From NCBI GenBank assembly GCA_016617855.1, contig JAECUM010001122.1, forward strand, positions 62,001 to 126,000: a stretch of 64,000 bases of DNA, read 5' to 3'. Position 1 is the stretch's first letter; each line of letters begins with the position of its first letter. The DNA comes from Megalonaias nervosa (Eukaryota > Mollusca > Bivalvia > Unionida > Unionidae). The position numbers and the translations under genes are program-made. This document shows positions 45,083 to 58,222 of the stretch, in pieces. Below the pieces are notes generated by a model. The model searched no databases. It was not told the DNA's origin and saw only the letters and a program-made list of their open reading frames with translations.

Positions 45083-45209
45083 AGGTTACTGCATTTGTAC
45101 GGGAAAATATGAACTCGTTTTGTCGGATGGATATACTGCACTCCCAAGGTCGTGCAGTATACACATCTGAAAAACGAGTTCATATTTTCCCATACAAATG
45201 CAGTAACCT
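45083..45209. mobile_element. Foldback (near-perfect inverted repeat) element, 127 bp
   Basis: Arms of about 40 bp: 'aggttactgcatttgtacgg' onward (45083-45122) is the reverse complement of 45170-45209 with one or two mismatches. The ~47 bp centre holds a second inverted pair (tatactgcac ... gtgcagtata). It would extrude as a two-storey hairpin. Typical of a foldback or MITE element; no clear target duplication. Confidence 0.88.
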
Positions 45210-45860
45210 ATGGGGGCAGGGGACAGTTTTTATGTACAAATTTAATGCCGCTATCAGTGACCTAGTATAAAAAATCATAAAAAATCAAATACACAAGTGA
45301 GGTCAAAAAGGTCCATATTTTTAGATACCTATATTAAAACAAAGCATAAGAATATTATCCACTTGACCAGAGAAGTCAATGGCAGTTCATAGCAGAAGAA
45401 GTTTATGCACCCCAACCCCAAATTTATACCTACAATTTTCATGTCCGAAGGTCATTTTTGACACCATGTGATGCTCACAGTGCAAACACAAGGCCTTTTC
45501 CCAGATGGCATTTCTGCAAAACAATGTGTACTAAACAGGCTGATGCAATTGAAAATAGTTGTCATCCAAGCCGTTTTTGAGATATTCTACTTGCCCCAAA
45601 CCCATGTGTTTACGGCTATGGGAGGCTAGCTCTTCTTCCTAGCCGACTATTGGTATTTCACTATCAACATACTGCAGAGTAACTATGGAAGGTGTACATA
45701 CCTGACATCAATTTCAAGAACAACACATGCCCGAAACATCTAGTTCACAAATATATCCATATCTTTAATTAGTAAACAATAATAGCTGAAAAATTCACAC
45801 CATAGCCTTAAGTTAAGAAATTTGCAAGGGGCCAATTTACGAAACTGTACCCTGCCACCT
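45210..45860 (+). mobile_element. TIR element family X, copy 1 (~650 bp)
   Basis: Left end gggggcaggggacagttttt; right end, inverted, ggtggcagggtacagtttcg (45829-45860). The ends are imperfect inverted repeats. The interior is shared with 51737-52140 (both ends) and 50888-51085 (left part): 'atgtacaaatttaatg', 'tccacttgaccagagaagtc', 'tgtgatgctcacagtgcaaa' and 'ccttaagttaagaaatttgc'. No transposase ORF, so it is non-autonomous. It sits directly against the foldback element. Confidence 0.75.
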
Positions 45861-46132
45861 ATAGACACTAAATGAAACGTCATCGCTCAAAGAATTGACA
45901 CAATTTACTACAGCAAATCTGATTGGTTTATACTGTTGATCGCCCGATCAACATTATCGTGTCTTTTTATTATGTTTTATACTGTTATGGTTCTAAAATC
46001 GACATGTTTTATTTCGCACATTTATATGGGTTTTTTGTTGCTGTTTTATACGTCTGGCATCTCCAACTTTCACAATAAATGTTTGAAGAAATGTAGTCTC
46101 CAACTGGTATATATTCGTAATAAAGTCCGCGA
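45805..46132 (+). repeat. 328 bp tandem duplication, copy 1
   Basis: From 'gccttaagttaagaaatttg' to 'gtaataaagtccgcga'. The first ~55 bp are the right end of TIR element X, so the duplication happened after that insertion. It holds an imperfect palindrome at 45935-45952. Confidence 0.92.
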
Positions 46133-46460
46133 GCCTTAAGTTAAGAAATTTGCAAGGGGCCAATTTACGAAACTGTACCCTGCCACCTATAGACACTAAA
46201 TGAAACGTCATCGCTCAAAGAATTGACACAATTTACTACAGCAAATCTGATTGGTTTATACTGTTGATCGCGCGATCAACATTATCGTGTCTTTTTATTA
46301 TGTTTTATACTGATATGATTCTAAAATCGACATGTTTTATTTTGCACATTTATATGGGTTTTTTGTTGCTGTTTTATACGTCTGGCATCTCCAACTTTCA
46401 CAATAAATGTTTGAAGAAATATAGTCTCCAACTGGTATATATTCGTAATAATGTCCGCGA
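46133..46460 (+). repeat. 328 bp tandem duplication, copy 2
   Basis: Differs from copy 1 at only a handful of bases, so the duplication is recent. It contains the perfect 18 bp palindrome GTTGATCGCGCGATCAAC at 46263-46280, where copy 1 has one mismatch. It ends about 80 bp before the DNAJ start codon, so it is promoter-proximal. Confidence 0.93.
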
Positions 46461-46542
46461 ACCAATCTAAAATTTTTTTTTAACAACCAATCAGAGTTTC
46501 GTTTGCTCTCCAGTGCTTCGGTATCGGATATGACTGTCTATC
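46461..46542 (+). promoter_or_regulatory. Presumed DNAJ core promoter and 5' UTR with CCAAT boxes
   Basis: CCAAT occurs at about 46462 (aaccaatct) and 46487 (aaccaatcag), plus inverted ATTGG at about 46252 in the duplicated unit. No TATA box is obvious near the start. ATG context is tatcATGG, with G at +4. Promoter role inferred from position only. Confidence 0.45.
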
Positions 46543-46675
46543 ATGGAGTGGAACAAGGATGAAAGTGAACGATGTATCGCTATTGCCAAGAAACACATTA
46601 ACGAAGGGAACAAAGAAAAGGCTTTGAAATTTCTGAATAAAGCCGAACAGTTATATCCGTCTCAAACGGCGAAAG
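46543..46675 (+). CDS. DNAJB12: DNAJB12-like exon 1
   Basis: Start ATG at 46543 fits the family N-terminus exactly (ME.NKDE..RC). Donor is aaag|gtatac, phase 1. It encodes 44 residues of the helical N-terminal module. Confidence 0.93.
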
Positions 46676-49635
46676 GTATACATCTTAACAACGATATTAA
46701 AGCTTATCTGCAGTAACGGGGTGGGTGGTTAGTGTACTGTACTAAGTACAGTAGTATATTATAAATGTATATCAGCGTGGTTGTGTAGGCACATTTACTC
46801 AGATTAAAAATTAATTGTTGTTGGAATATTTAATACTAATCTAGTTTAGCCAAAGTCTATTCAAACCTTATTGTTGGATGCTCTGCACATTAAATATAAT
46901 AAACTTCCAGACGAAAATTATTTATGGCAGTGGACGTTTACAATGGTGGCCAGGTAATAAGCTTGGTTAGTAGAAGTGGACGTAGAGCCTGTATTAACAA
47001 ATAATAAGGTTGTACGAATTTCTTTCAACGTGTTCAGCTTTTATTGTGATAGTGAAATTCAATCCAGTTTGAACAGGATCAGTTTTGTTGACCTTGCCCA
47101 AATATGTCGGTGTATTTTATCATTGATTTTGTCATATGTATTTCTTTGTGCATGTAAATAATGACCATCCAGAGGATATGTATAAGTATCCAAATAACAA
47201 AGGGAATAATTCCCATTTAAAGGTGCGTGTAGTCAAATTCTAAAAAAATAACACCAGTTACTTAGTTGATACTGAATGCCTACATAACTAGTGTGACTTG
47301 TACTATAATACTATTACCCAATACATGATGTTCACATATAGAGAAGTTGAGCATTGTGACCTAACATTTTGTTAATTTGGAGTGTTTAAATGACTTAAAT
47401 GATTCCGCTCTAGTTTCAGTCTTTCAGTCTAGTTTCAGTCTTCATTTCAGCCAGTCAAAGACAGTTGTCAGTCTTATTTACATTCACAAATATCAGATAT
47501 GTGATATATATCTGATAACAGGAAAAAGACATTTGTGGGATTTACTACTTAATAAAGATTCCCCCCAAGAAATCAAGAAGTTATCGGATAGGTACCCAGT
47601 GAAGTTGCCTGTCCAGTAAGGTTGTGAAATATCCATCTTTAGCTGTCAGCATTCAGTGTCAGTCACCACACTCACTTTGAGCTCTGGAAGTTCAGCACGC
47701 AGAAAGATGCTCACAGTGATCCTTTTAAATGCCAGTGATAGAAAATAGGCAGGCTGGTCAGTTTGCTAAGATATGCCTACGTCAGGGACTAAATCAGAAC
47801 TTGGACTCAGTTACCACACAAGGTTGACTTAGTAATGTTGACATGCAATAGATATTATGAACTTCTGAGAGAATGACAGGTGTTAAGGTGAATTTTTTTG
47901 CATTTGCAAAATACACGATGGAGGGAATTTTGGCATACCTCCATTAAAGCGGTCAAAATTTTTGGAAACTTCTATTGCGTACCTGTGGATCCTAACAATT
48001 GGTTACCCAACCAAGGGGAAATTTTATTAAATGTGAACTTGAACTGTGTTGTTGTATGTTCATGCATGCCAACCCACAAGAGAGGTATAAGCATAAATAT
48101 TACTAATATATGTGGCAAGAAAAGCTTAATCTGAAAATAAAAAGAACAATGTATGTATTACATGCCATAATTACAAAGCAGTGTGAAAAACGTATTTATT
48201 TTTGTTACATCATTCATGGGTCACATTACCAGGCAAAGTTGCCTAAAAAATGTTAGGAAAATGAAAACGACTTTGCCCTGTGATTATTTGTAGACATATA
48301 ATGAGTTACAGTAGTTTGACTTTTGAGATGCTCCCTGAATGTAGTTTTATAGCCCAAGGCAAAATATATTGTATGCAGCATTTACTGGCATGTGTTTTAA
48401 TAACTGAATGACCATTAACCCATTCATGAGCAAGTTATCACTGCTTGATTTCTGCAAGTTAGGCCTACTGGGTGCTCTTTAATGATGAAAACATACCAAC
48501 TTCTGTTTTGATACTTAGACATTAATCTCTACATAGTAATTTGTGTTTTAAGAATTTATTCAGTGAAGAGCACCTTCTAATTTAATTTTCTTTTTGAATG
48601 ATTATTTTAACTATGTGTTTTGCGTTATTTTCCTTATAAAATCAGTTTGAAACCATAAGTGCACCAATATTGGTGGACATCGCTGTGTCTGGGAAATGCC
48701 ACTTTATTTAATTGTCTGTTTTCATAAATTTTTTGGCAAGCAGATTAAGGAAAATATTCATTTCATAGAAAGCAAAGGCTAACAAATATATGATAGAAGA
48801 TTTAGTTTATAAATGTAATTTTGTAGCTCAGAAATATGGGACAGTGTTATGCTGTGGAATTCAGAAAGTGCTGCAATTTTGAAAGGTCAAGGTTGGTTTT
48901 CTGATATTCATTTTTGTGAAAATATGAAACAAGAAGGTGAAGCAAATACATTTTAAGCAATGTATGATGTTCCTGCAAGTATGTAGGTAAATAATAACAC
49001 CATAAATTAGCAATCCTATTATTGGATTGTTGTAATGAACCTGGAAAGTGAGTAGTTATATTAAGATAATCTCTCTTTCTAAAAATATGCACTTGCATGT
49101 TTTGCATGGAGTCATAGATGTTCTTGGTTGTGTTGATTAAGTTGGAAAGAAGTCTCTAGTTCGGTCATATATTGACATTAATGCTTGTTGTCTATGAATA
49201 GTATGAGTAATGTTTAATCTGCAACAATGAAATTAGGATGAACAGTATGGTATAAAGTTACTTGTGTCTTTGCTTCATGTACATTTTACAAGGGGTTGTT
49301 TCAAGTAATTTAGAAATTTTTTTGACTGCTATTTTATACAGAACTTTCAATAAGTTTGATATAAGCTCATTACTCCTGTTAGTTAAAATAATTGACAATT
49401 TTCTCTTTTAAATTCATATGGCCATAATACACAGCATGTATCTCCATCCAAACATACACTTTCAAGTATGAATACAATTGACATGAATATAATAATTTTT
49501 GTACATGCACAAAATGTTTATAATAAACATATAAACACAGATACTTGAAATAAAGTATTGCATAAAATGAACATTAATTGGATACTGAGAAATAGAGTCC
49601 ATAATTCAAGGAAGAGAAAGGAAACGTATGTGTGC

Positions 49636-49685
<50 letters not shown>

Positions 49686-52600
49686 CATTTCTTGCTTTGC
49701 TTCCATGTCTCGTTCAGCTCCCACTCCTTTCATCTGTGTCCAAAAGAAGTCAGTACTCCCAAAAATTCAAATCTAGCTTGACCCCTGATCACTGTCAAAT
49801 TCTTCTTTCAAAATTTGTACGGTGCTGTTGATTTTTCCTTTTTCTGATGCAACATGTTTTTAAGTTTAACAAAATCCCTCATAACATTTTTCAGCTGTAT
49901 AACATCCATGAGTCACATTGATAAAGCCTGTATCTCTTAATATTGGGCACCAGTTCTTTTTTTAATTTAGACTGGTCCTCTACCTATGTGTGTATCAAAA
50001 TATAATGAATCTCTGACACATGGTTTCACATTCAAGAAACCTGTCTGTTTTCTTGGAACTGTTACATGAACAGTTACTATAAATAGAAAATAAGGAAATT
50101 AGATGGAGGTCTAATGATGGATAAATGCACATCAGCCAATAGCCACATAACACAAACCTCAAACTGTAATCATCGTTCTGTGTCTCACTCAATCCTGATA
50201 TCTTTGATCTGAACTTGGAAATGTCTTTTTTTTTTTTTTAAATTGTAAAGAGTACCCGGTTGCCCATTTTATTACCCAGGTTATTATCAACGGGCGGGTA
50301 CCTGCTGACAGCTTTGCCCTCAATGTTACTTTCATGTACTGCAGTTGAAATTTCCTTGGAAAATTGTTCATGATTTAAGCATACAACCAACCAAAATTAC
50401 TGCTTCCACATGCTCAGAAAATCAGCCTGAATTCATCTTTGCTATCCAAAGTTCTGATATGTTAGCCCTATTTACACCTTGGTGAATTGAGCAGATATTT
50501 CAGTGCTTTGGGTCTGTGAATTTCATTGGATATAGCGTCAAGTCACTGCATCCAATCAAAATTAAGTTGTTCAGATTTGAACACTGTTCCTACGTGATTG
50601 AGACAAGAGAGCACACAACTTGATTGGACTCATCAATAAGCAATTTTCTACTGTTGGGCCATGTTTGTACAAATACCTTTCATTCAAATATGCCAGTAAT
50701 GGTTTCTCTCTGGTTCATTGTCATCCTTTTGATATTAAACTTAACAAAGTATCCTTTTGAAGTCAATTACCTCCACCATTTTGCAGCAGATGTACAATGT
50801 ACCACTGTTTCATGCCATTGGTTAGTTGGCATTACATACTAAGGGAGGCAACTCATGAAATCCAATAGATATTGCTAGGACAAAGCACTAAGGGGGCAGG
50901 GGCCAGGTTTTATGTACAAATTTAATGATGTAATCAGCGACCTAGTATATAAATTTTTTTATAAAAAATCAAATACAGAAGTGAGGTCAAAAGGGTCCAT
51001 ATTTTTGGATACCTATAATAAAATAAAGCATAAGAATATTATCCACTTGACCAGAGAAGTCAATGGCGTGAAACTGCCACTTAATTTAAACTTTTTTCCC
51101 TTTGTTAACTGAACCTAGAAATTTCAAGATTTATACACCCAAGTGTGAGATACGAATCTCTTATGTCAACTTCACAGTGGGGTCATGAAGGTAGAAACTA
51201 TGTCATTGTGCTAAAACTTTCATTCTTCTCACCAAAATTTAGCAAGCAGTATGCCATATGCATCACTATTTCTAAGACCGTTCCACTGGTAACATTCAAC
51301 ATTCACAACAATATGTTTATGTATGATTCCTCTGAAGTCTGTCTGCTCCTGTGGAGTTAAATTAATTTTAAGAATACATGTTATGCAATTGTTTCTGTGT
51401 GTCCGTGTTGAAATGTGAATAATATTCATAAAAATAGGGGTGTAAACCTTGACAACTACAGAAAGAGCAAGACGATACTTTATGGTCACCATTTTGTTCC
51501 CATATTTATTAAGTTAAGTCCAAAATATGCTACTTTGTCATGATGTAAACCATTCTCATTGAGGTACAAAACACAAAACCTTTCTCTCCAAAGAGCATTA
51601 CATACAACACTAAGTGATATATGGAAAAAGGAAGGAAATATAATGCAGCTAATGCATAAAATTATTTAAATATACACAAAGAAAAAGAAAAGTATAATAG
51701 ATATGGCTAACTGCACCAATAAAGATTATCAGTTTTCCTTAAGGGGCCAGCTTTTATGTACAAATTTAATGCTGCAATCAGCGACCTAGTATAAAAAGAT
51801 TATAAAAAATCAAATACACAAGTGAGGTCAAAAAGGTCCATATTTTTGGATACCTATATTAAAACAAAGCATAAGAATATTATCCACTTGACCAGAGAAG
51901 TCAATGGCAGTTCACAGCAGAAGTTTATGCAACCCAACCCCAAATATAGACCTGCAATTTTCATGTCCGAAGGTAATTTTTGACACCATGTGATGCTCAC
52001 AGTGCAAACACAAGCCCATTTCCTAGATGACAAATATATCAATATCTTTAACTAGTAAACAGTAAATGAAAAAGTCACACCATAGCCTTAAGTTAAGAAA
52101 TTTGCCAGGGGCCAATTTATGAAACTGTACCCTGCCACCTAAAATATCTGCTTGATCTGCCATGTTGTAGTTGGGGTTAACATGTCAAAATCTTGGCTAG
52201 TGAAGATGGCTTGAATTAGTCTACACTATCTTTAGCAGCTATTAAACTAAGGAAACAAATTTTGCCTGACCAGGCAATGAATGGATTACCAAATATATAA
52301 AATGTAAAAAATGTTATTGGATGAAGTCCGGAAAATGACCAAGCTGTGCTAGCAGTTTTTTTAGAAGGGGCACATCTGAAGTAAGGCCAAGCTGTATCCT
52401 TTATAATGCAAATTACACCCATCAGTCATATACCAAAATAAATGGAATTAAACATTCTTTTAATAATACCTAAAATATCCAAGGTCTTTTTAATAGCGAG
52501 TAAAATCATTGAGGAAAACTGCTGAAATTATTTTTCTTTAAAAATCTGACCCTATGCAAAATATGATACTAAAGAGTGCTACCGCCAGTATTCTCACACC

Positions 52601-55600
52601 CTCCCATTTGTAAACCCCTCCCCATCAATTTTACAAGTGAAAGCATCAAGGATATATTAAAAAATGTGCAAAAATCAGTCATTTCATTCATCAATTTATA
52701 ATTTCAGGCCTGATTGTTGCCAGGGGTCTGTAACAGTCAAGTTGTATGCATTAAATGACTAAGTTTTGTGCATATTTTATATCCTTGATGCATTTACTAC
52801 AATCTGTCAATCATATGAACACAGGTGAGACACCTAATTCTGTTAAAACACCTGTATTTTGAAACTGGTTACTTATCATGAGACTTGACTTTGAGCTGGT
52901 GACCTTAACTTTGATTGTATAGAAATTTTAAAGAGACAAAATTTGGATCTGAGCATATACAATGAGTTGATTTGTTTTATGAAAATATAGCTTGTTTGGC
53001 AAAATTGAAGCAAGACATAAAACATTTGCTGACATATTGAAACAAGATAGATCTCATAGTCTGACCTATTAAAACAAGATGTGAATGATTTGCTGACCAT
53101 TTAAAACAATATATAAACCAGTTGCTGACAAATTGAAGCAAGATATGAATCATATAAATCAGTGCTCTGAAACTGTTTGAAGTATGTAATGAAATTCAAA
53201 CACATGATTCATGCGTAGATAATTAAAGTTGCTAATTAGTGACAATATTCCTGAAACTTTCAGGTTTGATTGAAAAGCTCAGCTCAATAAATGGGACTAC
53301 ATCTGGTCACAAGCACATGGATGATGATGGAGATGCTGGGGCAGAGAAAGTGCGCAGGCGAAAAAGAAGCTTAGGAAGAGAAGACTCAGACAATAAGGAG
53401 AATGTGCCTCCCAAGGAAAAGGAGTATACAGAGGAACAGATAGAAGCTGTCAAAAGGTGACAATTTTCACAATTTAAACATAAATATGAATGTACATTGA
53501 AACCTTTCTTATGATGAACACTTCATGAAGGATATCATTAATGATTCTTATTCTTTGCTCATTTGACTGTAAAGCTTTGTGAGTTTTTTGTCTGGCCCTT
53601 TGCCTGTTGAGCATCATCTGTTGTTTGTCCATTATCTATCAGCAGTTTCTAAATACATCTTCTCAAAAAACCCCACTAATTTTAATCAGCCTTGACAGAA
53701 ATCCATCTGTAATGAAGGTCTTTTATTTATGTACAAATAATGATGATGTGCTATCAGATGTGGCCACCCATTTCTAAATACAGAAAAGCTTAATAATGAC
53801 TCCATCACAAAATACTGCTGAACAAGTTTAATGAAGTTTATTTGCAGAAAGCATCCTAGCACTTAGGCCTTTTAAATCTGAACAAACCATGCTGATGGGC
53901 CACTTTGCTGGTGGATGTGGCTGCTAAAATAGACATTCTTAAAATTACTTCTACAGAAATGCTAAAGATAATTATACCAAATTTGTCATAAGGAGTTGTG
54001 GCATAAAAACGTTTCAAATTTATTAAATCTGCCATCATATATGAATCTTGGACAAATTTTTAATTACATATTTTTTAAAACCACTGAATATAATTTTTCT
54101 GAAATTTTGATAGAAAGATTGTGTGCATGGGCACTTTCAAGTCCGTATGAATGTTGCTGATCTGCCATCACATATGACTACAGTTAATAAAACTAGAAGA
54201 ACATTTAAATGCCAGCAAGCATTTTAATAATCTAGGTTACTTTGCCACCTATCATGCATTGGGCTTGGAGTTGTGTCAATAGGTGAGCAATTCCAGGCCC
54301 ACTGGAGTCTCTTGTTTACAGAACTCTAGAATTTTTGGTGTACCTACACCATTTCCAGCTTGTTTTCTTTTTTGGTGCACCTGTTTTTTTAATGGTCTTT
54401 CAAGCTGACCCCAGATTATTCAAACTCAAAAGAAGGCATCCTGGCATGAACACCGTTAAAGTTTGTACAAATGATGCCAGTAGGCCTGCTGGGACAATAA
54501 ACAACCTGAAGCATAGTGTGTTGTGCTCCTTTGAGACTTTTATAGACAGATTGAATCATACATTTTTTTCTTTGATTTTAATATTTGCATTAGTATTGTA
54601 ACTAGTTTCTTGCTGCTTTTTTTATTTTATTTAAGCATCAGAATTTAGCTTATCTGGCTGTATGAAATGTGACTTAAGGCATGGCATTTCATCCATTATA
54701 TGTGGTGTGTCATGCATGGATCCATTTACAATTGATACATTTAAACTGCTATTAAAAAAAATACACCCCCCAAAAATATGACCCACCCCCTCCCAACAGC
54801 ATTCCAGGTTTGGCAAAATTTGGCACAGAGCATTCTGTCAGGTAGGGCATACAGATATTGCCCATTTTCCATCAGATATGTCTGCTGTTGCTAAAAAAAA
54901 TTGAAAAATATTTCAATGCAAAAGCCTGCACAAAAGGGGCATTTGCTCCAGAACATAACATCATTGGTGAACAATCAGTGTAGAGAAGTCAGATCTTGTC
55001 CCTTCTCACTATATTGATCCATTGAAGTATAGAACCTTTAGTTTGTTCATGCATATGAGAAGATATTAAAGTTATGCATTCAAGAATATGTTACACCAAG
55101 TCATCTCCCAGTTCATGATGTTCTCCACAGAGAAGATCGGTTTTCCTTGATGATGCACAACAAAAACATTTGGTTAATATAGTTTGTGGTTCACATCATG
55201 AAAAACCTTACTTCCTGCATTTGCATTTCAGGGGGGATAATCAATGTAGAGAAGATTGGCCCTATTCCTTCTCAAAATTTTTTCCCGCTAAGTGTGGAAC
55301 TCTTTAACACCTATATACTTGGTGTCATTTTCCCAAATTTATCAAAAGTATGGCTCATTTTTCTGAGGAAGCATAAAAAAAAAGACATTGTTTGATGAGA
55401 AATTTCTTACAGCTCCTACTCATTGCCTGGATGTACCTGTTACAATACCAGTTTACTACTGGACCTGCGATGGTCATTGGTGTGGTGATTCTTTAAGAGA
55501 AGGTTCTACATATTAGCTGCTTGGAAGTGAAAGCCATTCTAGGTGCCTTCCACACATGGATAGAACATATCCATGGAAACAAAGGCCTGATAATGATAGA

Positions 55601-58130
55601 CATTTCAGATGTGGTGATGATGTTCCTATGCAAAGGGGTGTGTGTGCATGCACCAGACATTTGCCTTGCAGTCGGGGAATACCTTCATGGCTACTGACAT
55701 ACCCAGGCAAGTTGTAGCAACACCCAATCTACTCAAGCATTTGAGATTGCCACTGTTCCATCCATGTTCAGAAAAGTCCTTCTTCACTCATGGCTCCTTT
55801 TAGGGATGTGCTGATCAAAAGGGTTTTTGGAGCTTCAGTCATGGAAAGGATAAAGATCTTCCATTTGGAGGACATGCAAGGGGAAATTATTTGTTGTCAG
55901 TGACTGGTGTCACATCCATGATGTCAGGGGACCAGGGTGGCTGAGTGGTCTAAATCACTTGCCTTTACCGATGATGTGTATTTTTAATTTGTATTGTGTG
56001 CTTGACCTTTGTCCATGAGTGAAGATAAGAGTTTCTGTGTGTTCTTCTCTTTGTAATGTTTGTAAATTATAAATAGGTTCTTTACTGATATTGGAGTTCA
56101 AGGTAATGTCTTTTTTAAAAACTTGGAATGTTCTGGAAGAGAACCTCTGACCTACATCCTGGTCATTTTGTGTCTTAGCTTTTATATAAGGTTGTGGTCA
56201 ACAAAATTAGTAATTCCTCCTACAAGTTCAGTATGTAGAATTATTTACTGTTGTGTTCAGATATAATTTGAGAGGAGTCATTTATTTAAAAATTATTTAT
56301 TGGAATTACAAAGTGTTCCTTGATATTTTGGACAAAATCGCTATTTTGGGATTTTTGTGAATTGATTCAGGGACATTCTGGATTATATCATTGTGATACA
56401 TAAAGACTGTTGGTACATCAACCTATTCAAGAAAATTGGTACATCAGCACATTCAGTATTGGAATTCATTTGGAACACGCTAAACTTTTGGAATTGTGAT
56501 AGAACATTTAGGATTATTTGGGATTTCATTCACAATACTGTAAGTTCCTATTAAATTGATTTTACTAACTTTTTTGCTTGTTTTTGTTACTTAGTTTAAG
56601 ACCATAGAGTTGTAATACTGCCATCTCACCACTGTCCACATGGGTTTGAGTCTTGGGCTTGGCCATTGTGGGCAAGTAAGAAAGCTTGCCAGGAGCTTCC
56701 TGTGGGTTGGTGGTTCTTACTTGAGTTTTCCCTGGTTCTTTCTCCATTAGTTAGACTGGCTGCCATGTATTATGGCATTAAACCCAAAACAACAACAGTA
56801 ACAATAGCCATGATGTCATACCACTCTCAGCATCCATTCCCTGATGACAGACTTTTGTTTCCTTCTCTTGCAGACAAGAAGTTGGCTGCAACAAGGTAAC
56901 CTCTGGCTTGCAATCCAATTTTGGCATACCCAGACCACGCTTACTCTCGCTGTTCTAAAATGAAATCTCTCCTGGGTTTTGACATGGCCAAGCTCATTGG
57001 AACCATTGTCTTGCACCCTCACTGAAGCAAATATCATACATGACTTGCAATTTATGAGAACTAGCTTCAGCTTCAACATGCAGAGTGAGTAAACTTCATA
57101 CAGTATGGGTAGATCCAAACGATAGGGAAATGTTCTGATGGTTCAGTTAATTCTAATGACACAATCTGATTCTGTCCCACGAACAACTTGCTGTCACTAG
57201 TCAACCAACAAGAACTATTTGTTCCCTCACCTGACCGATCTGTCAAAAGAAGCAAAGATGCAGGACCTTGTATTTGCCCTCAGATGAGATGCATAGACAG
57301 TAATCCACATTGACTGTAAGAGGGTATTCCTGCTGCTGAAGGCAGGGATACAAGACAACCCCACAAGTACTGGCCACTTGGCTAAAGGAAGATATTAAAT
57401 CAGTGTACTCTTAACTCACACGGGATCAGGTACACTAATGAAGATTTCAGCTTGTATGAAGCTGACCTTGAACATCATGTCTCAATTTGGGACATAGCAG
57501 AGGCAGCTGACTGGCATGTCCAGTCTGCCTTCTCTAACTTCCATTTGTAAAAATGGCCTCACTAAGGAGAGAACTGAATCTTGTTGGGTTAGTGGTAACT
57601 GCACAGACAGTGACCACTCCCCATTCATGAAACCACAACCATTGATCCTAACATGAATTTGCCACTTTCACTGGATTCGCCTGGAAAACTTTTGATGGTG
57701 AGACAATAATCAAGCGTGGAATCCCACAGGGATCTCTCCAGCACACATGTATAAACAAATTGTCATAAACAAATCATCTCTTGTTGTGCTACTGTAACAT
57801 TAAGAAAAGTTCGTCCTCTTATTAGAGTAATCATGCTCCTTCTTGGTGACACAGGTAGACTTAGGATGCTCAGCTTTTCCTCCTCGATACCTATTCTTCT
57901 AATGTAATGTGATCAAGTGATGTATTTGCTGGAGAAGGCAAATTTGTGGATAAATTATGTTTCTCCTATAATACTTACCTGTTTACATTGCAAATAATCC
58001 CTCCCACCCTTACCTGCACTGCGAGCATCTTTTAAGATTTTGCTCAAGTAAATAATTGGTTGACCTGATACTGCCATGCAGGTCGATAGGGGAATTAAAC
58101 TGTTTAAACTGTAAGAGTTGCTTCCCTTTA

Positions 58131-58181
<51 letters not shown>

Positions 58182-58186
58182 GGAGG

Positions 58187-58222
<36 letters not shown>

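Larger units (their letters stand above)
46676..53263 (+). other. Intron 1 of the DNAJB12-like gene
   Basis: 6.6 kb. Contains the paralogous block at 48230-49635, a TA microsatellite, two TIR element X copies and a ~44 bp minisatellite. No other gene seen. Confidence 0.7.
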
